A model generated the notes under the pieces. It was given only the letters and a program-made list of their open reading frames with translations. It did no database searches and had not been told where the DNA came from. DNA of 64,000 nucleotides. It comes from Leptura quadrifasciata. Its lineage: Eukaryota > Arthropoda > Insecta > Coleoptera > Cerambycidae. A program made the translations under genes and the position numbers. The stretch covers positions 16,918,351-16,982,350 of the forward strand of contig OY776673.1 of NCBI GenBank assembly GCA_963675555.1, read 5' to 3'. Positions 58,099 through 64,000 of this stretch are shown here, piece after piece; the first letter of the stretch is position 1, and each line of letters starts with the position of its first letter.

Positions 58099-59488
58099 TC
58101 AAGGAGAAATTCACATGGCCTTCATTGATTTAACCAAGGCGTTTGACTCGGTGGATAGGGAAGTGCTCTGGAAAATTATGTTCCGCTTAGGTATCCCTAG
58201 AAAATTTGTGGAAGTATGTCGCAGTCTACATACAAACAACAACGCCCAGGTTATGTATAATAATGAGGCAACCGAACCTTTCCAAACCCTCACTGGAGTT
58301 AGGCAGGGATGTGTCCTGGCACCCTTACTCTTTAATTTGTTTACCACTGCTCTAACAATTATTGTTGACAACAAACTGACAGTCAGAGGAATAGGTCTCA
58401 GATACCGTTTTGATGGCGGTCTCTTTAACATAGGGCGCTTTAGAGCTTTCACGAAGACACGCACACGATTCATTTGTGATCTCCAGTATGCGGATGACTG
58501 TGCACTTTTAGCCTCTACGCCGGAAGAGCTCCAAGAACTTTTAGATGTGTATGCCCAGAGCTATGATTCCTTGGGACTTAAAATCAACATTGGAAAGACT
58601 AAGATTATGTCAACTCCTCATCAAGTGAACCAAATAGACATTACACTTAACGGAAATTCTCTTGAAGTGGTGGATCAGTTCAATTACTTAGGCAACGTTG
58701 TTAATGACAAAGCAAACATGGACAGCGAGATTCGCAATAGAATTAACGCTGCATCTAGAGCACTCTGGGGACTTAGAGAGAGAGTATTTGACAACCACGA
58801 CCTTGCTTTATCAACGAAAATGGCTGTCTACAGAGCAGTTGTCATTCCAACACTGCTATATGGATGTGAAAGCTGGGTCACTTACCGTCGTCATGTGAAA
58901 GAATTAGAACGTTTTCAGCAAAGACACCTCAGAAGTATGGTGAAAATCCGTTGGTTCCATCACATATCAAACGTGGAAGTACTCAGGAGAGCAAACAGCC
59001 TTCCAATTGAGGTGCTTATTTCAAGAGCACGCCTAAGATGGGCAGGTCACGTTCATCGCATGCATGATAACCGCCTTCCTAAATGTACACTTTATGGTGA
59101 ATTGCTAAGCGGTAGAAGAAGGCGTGGCGGTCAACGAAAGATGTTCAAAGACGCTCTCCATGAAAATCTAAAATCCTGCGGTATTGCAGACGAGCAATGG
59201 GAACAACTTGCAGCGGACAGAACCGAATGGCGAGGGGCTGTGGCCAGCTATCAAGGAAATGTTGCTGCAAGAAGGCCGAATCCAAGACCTAACCAGGTCT
59301 ATGTTTGTCCTGACTGCGGTCGACATGTGCTCTCCCGAATTGGCCTCTATAGCCATAGTCGTGTGCACCGTAGATGAATGGGAATTACAATAGACTACAC
59401 CTTTTACTTGTTTCTTATTGTACACAATCTATCGACTGTAACATTTTTATACTCGGACTTGAGTAACGGCTAATAATAATAATAATAT
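58099..59488 (+). mobile_element. Young 5'-truncated RTE-like LINE
   Basis: Sequence matches the 34-38 kb element from TCAAGGAGAAATTCACATGG to the (TAA)n end with about 97 percent identity and no insertion. The left edge at 58099 is an abrupt 5' truncation typical of this class. It contains the uninterrupted version of the site occupied by the 1984-bp insertion in the other copy. Target duplication not resolved. Confidence 0.9.
58115..59377 (+). CDS. RTE-like reverse transcriptase C-terminal 420 residues, intact frame
   Basis: Open from ATG to TAG-free end for 420 codons. MAFIDLTKAFDSVDREVLW carries the first catalytic Asp (residue 4); GVRQGCVLAPLLFNLF at about 60-75; ICDLQYADDCALL with the catalytic pair at about 118-130; LKINIGKTKIMST; FNYLGNVVND; LLYGCESWVTYRRHVKELER; RLRWAGHVHRMHDNRLP; a basic GRRRRGGQRK stretch; and a C-terminal C2H2 finger (CPDCGRHVLS...H...H, residues about 397-417). 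The endonuclease and RT fingers are missing through 5' truncation, so it is not autonomous; the intact frame reflects youth. Met 1 is an internal RT residue. Confidence 0.85.
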   Translation: MAFIDLTKAFDSVDREVLWKIMFRLGIPRKFVEVCRSLHTNNNAQVMYNNEATEPFQTLTGVRQGCVLAPLLFNLFTTALTIIVDNKLTVRGIGLRYRFDGGLFNIGRFRAFTKTRTRFICDLQYADDCALLASTPEELQELLDVYAQSYDSLGLKINIGKTKIMSTPHQVNQIDITLNGNSLEVVDQFNYLGNVVNDKANMDSEIRNRINAASRALWGLRERVFDNHDLALSTKMAVYRAVVIPTLLYGCESWVTYRRHVKELERFQQRHLRSMVKIRWFHHISNVEVLRRANSLPIEVLISRARLRWAGHVHRMHDNRLPKCTLYGELLSGRRRRGGQRKMFKDALHENLKSCGIADEQWEQLAADRTEWRGAVASYQGNVAARRPNPRPNQVYVCPDCGRHVLSRIGLYSHSRVHRR

Positions 59489-59831
59489 TTCGAATGTAAA
59501 ATTCAAGTCCGTCTTCATCAGTAAGTTAAAACTTTCAAGAAAAGCACAAAGCGATGTGCATAGCAGTTTCTAAATTTTTGTTTATATGCGCAAAACATCA
59601 TCGAGGGAATTTGGAATTTACAAAATAACCATTAAACTTTAACCTATAAGAAAGAAAGAAATTATATAAGTTTCAATGCAGAACGTTAAAATCATTCGAT
59701 AAGGAAGTGTTAAATAATTAATTATCAGTAATGCTGTGCCTCTGGGATTGAACTGCTGGTGGGCATCGGCATCACATCCTAGAATCAACGACAGCTGATT
59801 TTCTTTTGAGAACTTTGCTAAATTCCTGAAA
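59489..59831. other. Unassigned spacer
   Basis: Nothing recognised. Confidence 0.4.
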
Positions 59832-60200
59832 CGGCTCTAACGATTTTAATCAAATTTAACAGGTGGATACTACTTCTGCATTAGTATGAGATGACCAAAC
59901 CCATTACCCCTAGAAAATACAGGGATGGAGGCCCTGGGGGTACGATTAAAAAATTAAATAAGTTTTTTCTGTAAAACAATTTTAACGATTTTTATTAAAA
60001 TTGACACACGGATACATACTTAGTATCAGTATAAGATGGCGAGACTAGTTGCTTTTAAAAAATTCAGGAATAAATATTGCAGGGGATATCATATAAATAG
60101 TTCATTAATTTATTGCCAAAAATACTCTAAACATTTCAATCAAATTTAACACATTGAGACTTGCTTACTTCTAGTATGAAATGAATGACCTGTTTTCCCC
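59832..60200. repeat. Degenerate ~146-bp tandem repeat, three units
   Basis: The block CTCTAACGATTTTAATCAAA plus TTTAACA, a GGATAC.TAC block and TAGTATGAGATGA recurs at about 59835, 59980 and 60127 (spacing roughly 145-148 bases) with about 60-70 percent identity. Each unit also contains a C-run/GGAGG patch. It could be an old satellite fragment or the body of an unidentified element. Confidence 0.5.
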
Positions 60201-62440
60201 AAACAATGCAGAGTCGGAGGAGTGAGTTTACAAGACATTAGCAAAATTTTACATTTCCAAAATTAATTTTCTCAGTAATTTATGTCCCAAATTAAAAAAA
60301 CAACGTTATACTGCTGAATAGACAATTAAGTCCCATTAGAACGAGGTGTTTCATGACCCCCTTAACATTTAAAAATTTTCCGTGGTGGTCATAATTCAGA
60401 GGGGGTGAACGCTTTTTACCTTTATCTAGGAATTTGTTTCGTATCTTGTAGCTGATTTACACGACGCGAATTAAATACTAATGATATTTTGTTACTTATG
60501 AATAATTATTCTTCCCACCCCCGTGAGTGAGCCACACACATATTTTTTCATATATTTAACAAAGTACTATTTAATTATACAGTTCTTTTCATCTTGTTTG
60601 TAGTTAATCATACTTAGACAAAAACAGGAATCCTATAAATTACAGTAAAAAGTCTCTGTAACTGTAAAAAGTTATGCATTGTCAAAACAGCACAATTATT
60701 ACTATAAGGAACAGGTAAAGTCCAATAATAATTATTTTAATAGCAGTAGGTAACGCTCGGCATTATCCTCGCTCTGCCAGTCATTTGTTTCCAACCATGA
60801 CGCCACGAGCCAGAGCCAACTACTATAGTTCACCTGCTATCTTAGAATATCTTAGATGAACCACTTTTAGTTGATTTATTGTTAGCTTTTGCAGATAGAA
60901 CATTGAGCTATTGTTTATTAACGGGGATACATTTATTTACACAAGACTTCGACTGCAGCAATCGTCGTTAACTGAAACTGGTAACATAAATCTGCAAGAT
61001 AATCGTTTATAAAACGATGGCTATAATTATTATGAGCATTATTTTGCGAACATTTTAGACGAACTGGTTAGTTAAAGAGGAATTCGCGCGCAAACATGCT
61101 GTTTTTGGAGCTTTTAAGAGATTTGATCTGTTGGAGATGTGACAGAATTAGATAACCAAATCTTTAGTAAATTCAACAAACAAACAAAAAAGTATGCATC
61201 ATAAACATAAGAGTAGATTCTACTAACTAATCGAATGCTTGGGTAGGAGTATACAAATTATAAAAATCAATCAAAGTAAATCGAAAAAAAGGCTTAAATT
61301 GATTACTACAAAAAAATGCATTAATGAGAATAAAAACGATATAAAAAATGTATGGACAACATAGAAACAGACAAGGCAAGTAAAATAAAGAAAGAAATAG
61401 TTTTACCACAGAAACTAATGCAACATAAAATTCTATGCTATCATCACCAAAAAAAACAGGCAAATATGAAGCGAATCACATTATTTGCCAATTAACAAAC
61501 AAAAAATCACTAGGTTTATCAATTTTCATCGCCTCTTAAATCATTAACAATTATACCGATACATTAAAATGAAAAACTGAATAGCAACTTACCTCTTCCC
61601 TTCATTAATAACTGATTTCTTCTAAAGTTTTAAAACTAAGGTAAATTAATTATTTGAACAAATATAAGCTGTTATCCAATATGCAATTTTGCTTTAAAGA
61701 AAATAAGCCAATAATTAGTTATAAGTCAAATAATGCAAACTCCAATGTAAAAATCATCTGTCACTTTTCCTAGAAATTTCTAAACTAAATTTTTAGAATA
61801 CTTACCAAAATGTAAATACTACTACTTGTAAACGCTCAGCTCTCGATTTACCAAACTTATTTTCTTTGCAATCATCACTTTTCCATAAACTCACACACGC
61901 AAATTCGTTTTCCGAATTTCGTTGCAGTTACCATTTTTGTAAATTGAGTAAATTATCCTGAAATCTATAATTCATTACAATTACCAAATTATAATGTTCA
62001 TTACCACTATTATTTAAATTTCAAAGCCGTTACTTACTGTTTAGTATACTTTCCGAATTTGCGTCGTTCCGTGTAATTTAAATATTGGGTTAAATATGTA
62101 CCTAGATATATCTACAATCTTTCAATAAATGTAGCATCAAAGTATTTCAAATAACCAAACTAATAACATATTGGATAAGAGAAAAAATTCATAGACTAAG
62201 TTCAAATATATATTTACGGTTTTTTTTTAATGTTAAACTGTAAACGATGATATGTCTGATTTTAATGACTGATAACTTTTCACCTCATTTGTCCTGAAGA
62301 TGACAATAAAAATTTTTGAAATATCGACTTTAGGAGGAAATAATGTTTGCCTTTTCTTTTTATCCAATTTCCGACTAAAGACCTACTGAACATTCATTTG
62401 TGGATACGAAACTTATGTACTATTACGAAGAATGATTTAT
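60201..62440. other. AT-rich stretch, nothing assigned
   Basis: Minus frame 61227-61463 (78 codons, hydrophobic) is not supported by motifs. No repeat structure recognised. Confidence 0.4.
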
Positions 62441-62638
62441 TTATTCATTTGTTCATTCATTTATTTATTTACCCTTTTCAACAGGTCACTACACAACTAC
62501 AGGACAGGAGTACAGAAAATTATTACAAATATAAATATAAATATTGGACAAATACAATAGTAGATTACAAAATTTTAGAAAAAAATGCATCGGGCTTTAG
62601 GGCCCTTACATGAAAAACAAAAGAGAGTACAAAATAAG

Positions 62639-63043
62639 TTAACAACGATGGTACAACAGAAAAAACCAAACAAATAAAAAAAGAGAATACAGATCAATCA
62701 AACTGTTCGATAATAAGTTAGTAAGGCTGCAGTTCAACATATCAATATCAATACAGATTGCGTTGTGGTTGTCGCAAGCTACATAAATTGGCGAGAATTT
62801 GAAAATATTTGTATGTGGAGTAGCCAGGTAAAAAACACTACCGTTACGAACAGTTCTGGGAATATTAAAACCAATTTTTGACAGCAATTGTGCCGCATCA
62901 ATAGTATTGTTAATTATTTTATGAAGAAATATTTGTGAGAAACATTTTCGCCTACGGCTCAGGCCAATTATTGAATATTTAAACAGCAAGTCCTCTTGCG
63001 GAAAACCTATCGTTGGATAAAAACCTTCTGATTTAAAATGCAA
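62639..63043 (-). pseudogene. C-terminal domain of the 62.4-64 kb LINE
   Basis: 134 codons: LSRRRKCFSQIFLHKIINN, SKIGFNIPRTVRNGSVFYLA and IYVACDNHNAICIDIDMLNC. This resembles the region after the RT thumb in Jockey/I-type ORF2 (L..I.FN.P....RN...FY) and is in the same orientation just downstream of RT motifs. It ends with a stop shortly before the UTR. Confidence 0.7.
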
Positions 63044-63288
63044 TAACGGGAATTTCTTACTATAAGTCCATATTTTACTAGATTCAGTGAGTATTTATAT
63101 GTACATTAAATGATAGAATTTTATCAAATGCAACCCCAAATCTCACAGAGTTTCAAGTCTCTGAAGTATGGTATCATTTATGGTGTAGTCGTGGGAGATT
63201 GTATTCAGTTTGGAATTATAAGATATTACATTACATTTTTGGGAATTAAACGGGAGTTAATATTTAACACTTCAATTACTTACTTTAT

Positions 63289-63976
63289 CTAATTTTTTTG
63301 CAAAAGAATGCGGTCATCAATGGAATTAATTTTAGAAAAAAGTTTCAAATCATCAGCATACGTTAAATAGTTAACATTGTCTAAGTCATCTATAATATCA
63401 TTGATGAATATAATTAAAAATAGTAGTCGAAGGACAGACCCTTGCGGTAGCCATGTATTCGGCAGATTTGAAACCATTAAATGCCACGTATTAAGTTCTG
63501 TTTAATAGATAGGAATGTATAGGGATATTAAACTGGTAGAGAGCTCGGTATCGTCAAGTTTCATAAGCAAACATAGAATGGTCAAGTCTGTTGAATGCCT
63601 TGGAAAAAGCCGTATAAGTAATATCGGTTTGAGTCTGGTCATCTATTGATTCTGATACATATTGAGTCACACAAAGCAAATTTGTTGTCGTAGAACGCCC
63701 CCGCATAAAACCGTGCTGGTCACTTGAAATTTGGTTATGTACTTGAGAGTATATGACTTCATGCAGTAGAATCTCAACGACTTTGGCAAAATTGCATATT
63801 ATAGATCCAGCCCGAAAGTTAGAAATATAACATTTGTCATCCTTCTTAAAAATTGGACACACCCTAGAACGTTTCCATTTCAGAATTAAATTAAAAATAA
63901 TTGTCAACGATGAGGCAAAAATATAGGCACAATCTTTTAGTAAAAATGCGGACACGCCATCTGGACCGGCTGTCAT
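63289..63976 (-). pseudogene. Reverse transcriptase segment of the 62.4-64 kb LINE
   Basis: 63554-63976: TAGPDGVSAFLLKDCAYIFA, KRSRVCPIFKKDDKCYISNF with a degenerate NYRPISI (FRAGSII), FAKVVEILLHEVIYSQV, DQHGFMRGRSTTTNL and TAFSKAFNRLDHSM, where the catalytic Asp of KAFDRLDH is Asn. 63289-63477: LPQGSVLRLLFLIIFIND and LTYADDLKLFSKI with the catalytic pair intact. One frameshift and about 25 codons separate the two pieces. The mutated first Asp and SVLRLL (normally SVLGPLL) make it inactive. Confidence 0.85.
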
Positions 63977-64000
63977 TTTATTATTTATTTTTTTAAAGCT

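Larger units (their letters stand above)
62444..64000 (-). mobile_element. LINE (same family as 2.7-4.1 kb), runs off the window
   Basis: Minus strand, entering at 64000 in the RT and ending in an (AAAT)n tail at 62444-62472. Segments: RT fingers and palm (63554-63976), catalytic block (63289-63477), C-terminal domain (62639-63043) and 3' UTR. Block order and wording match the more decayed copy at 2740-4068. Upstream endonuclease and ORF1, if present, lie beyond the window. Confidence 0.85.

Overview
The window looks like gene-poor, AT-rich nuclear DNA from an arthropod, most likely an insect. It is built almost entirely of transposable elements in different states of decay. The basis for this is the mix of families: Jockey/CR1/I-type and RTE-like LINEs, Tc1/mariner elements with terminal inverted repeats (TIRs) of hundreds of bases starting CAGGGTG, a Penelope-like element with a GIY-YIG nuclease, and SINEs. 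I found no convincing host gene, no operon and no prokaryotic signal. The order (for example beetle) cannot be fixed from the sequence alone.

Layout. 0.4-0.7 kb: short MITE. 1.0-10.2 kb: six LINE fragments, both strands, with a tRNA-derived SINE (6.3-6.6 kb) and a 199-bp MITE (6.8-7.0 kb). 11.6-12.0 kb: a solo LTR with a 4-bp target duplication. 12.1-16.9 kb: one old LINE split by two later insertions, a 2.2-kb TIR element carrying a decayed nuclease/CXC-cysteine-cluster gene and a 1.6-kb Jockey-like LINE with a perfect 12-bp target duplication. 17.9-21.1 kb: mariner-like element with long TIRs, itself hit by a 1.0-kb TG...CA insertion. 22.0-24.1 kb: LTR fragment, then Penelope-like element with an internal 451-bp tandem duplication. 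27.0-27.4 kb: SINE with a 5S-rRNA-derived head. 28.4-30.1 kb: Tc1 element. 30.7-32.3 kb: Jockey-like LINE with a mutated catalytic motif. 34.2-38.6 kb: RTE-like LINE interrupted by a 1984-bp TG...CA insertion. 40.8-41.2 kb: tail of an I/R1-type LINE. 41.3-43.4 kb: long-TIR element with another TG...CA insertion. 44.8-48.1 kb: the most complete LINE (zinc-knuckle ORF1, endonuclease, RT). 48.9-52.1 kb: second DD41D mariner-like element, containing both a 5S SINE and a third TG...CA insertion. 52.1-52.3 kb: tRNA-like SINE. 55.7-57.0 kb: decayed mariner-type transposase. 58.1-59.5 kb: young 5'-truncated copy of the 34-kb RTE-like LINE with an intact 420-aa ORF. 62.4-64.0 kb: LINE running off the window.

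How the parts relate. The elements record a relative chronology by nesting. The young LINE copy at 58 kb supplies the empty site for the 35.3-37.3 kb insertion, and each long-TIR arm supplies the pre-insertion sequence for its partner. Three copies of one ~1.0-1.3 kb TG...CA repeat, probably solo LTRs, have clean 4-bp target duplications and all three lie inside long-TIR mariner-like elements. That coincidence, the exon-like module conserved inside those repeats, and the nuclease-CXC TIR element are the observations most worth following up. All LINE clade names are tentative because they come from motif reading, not phylogeny.
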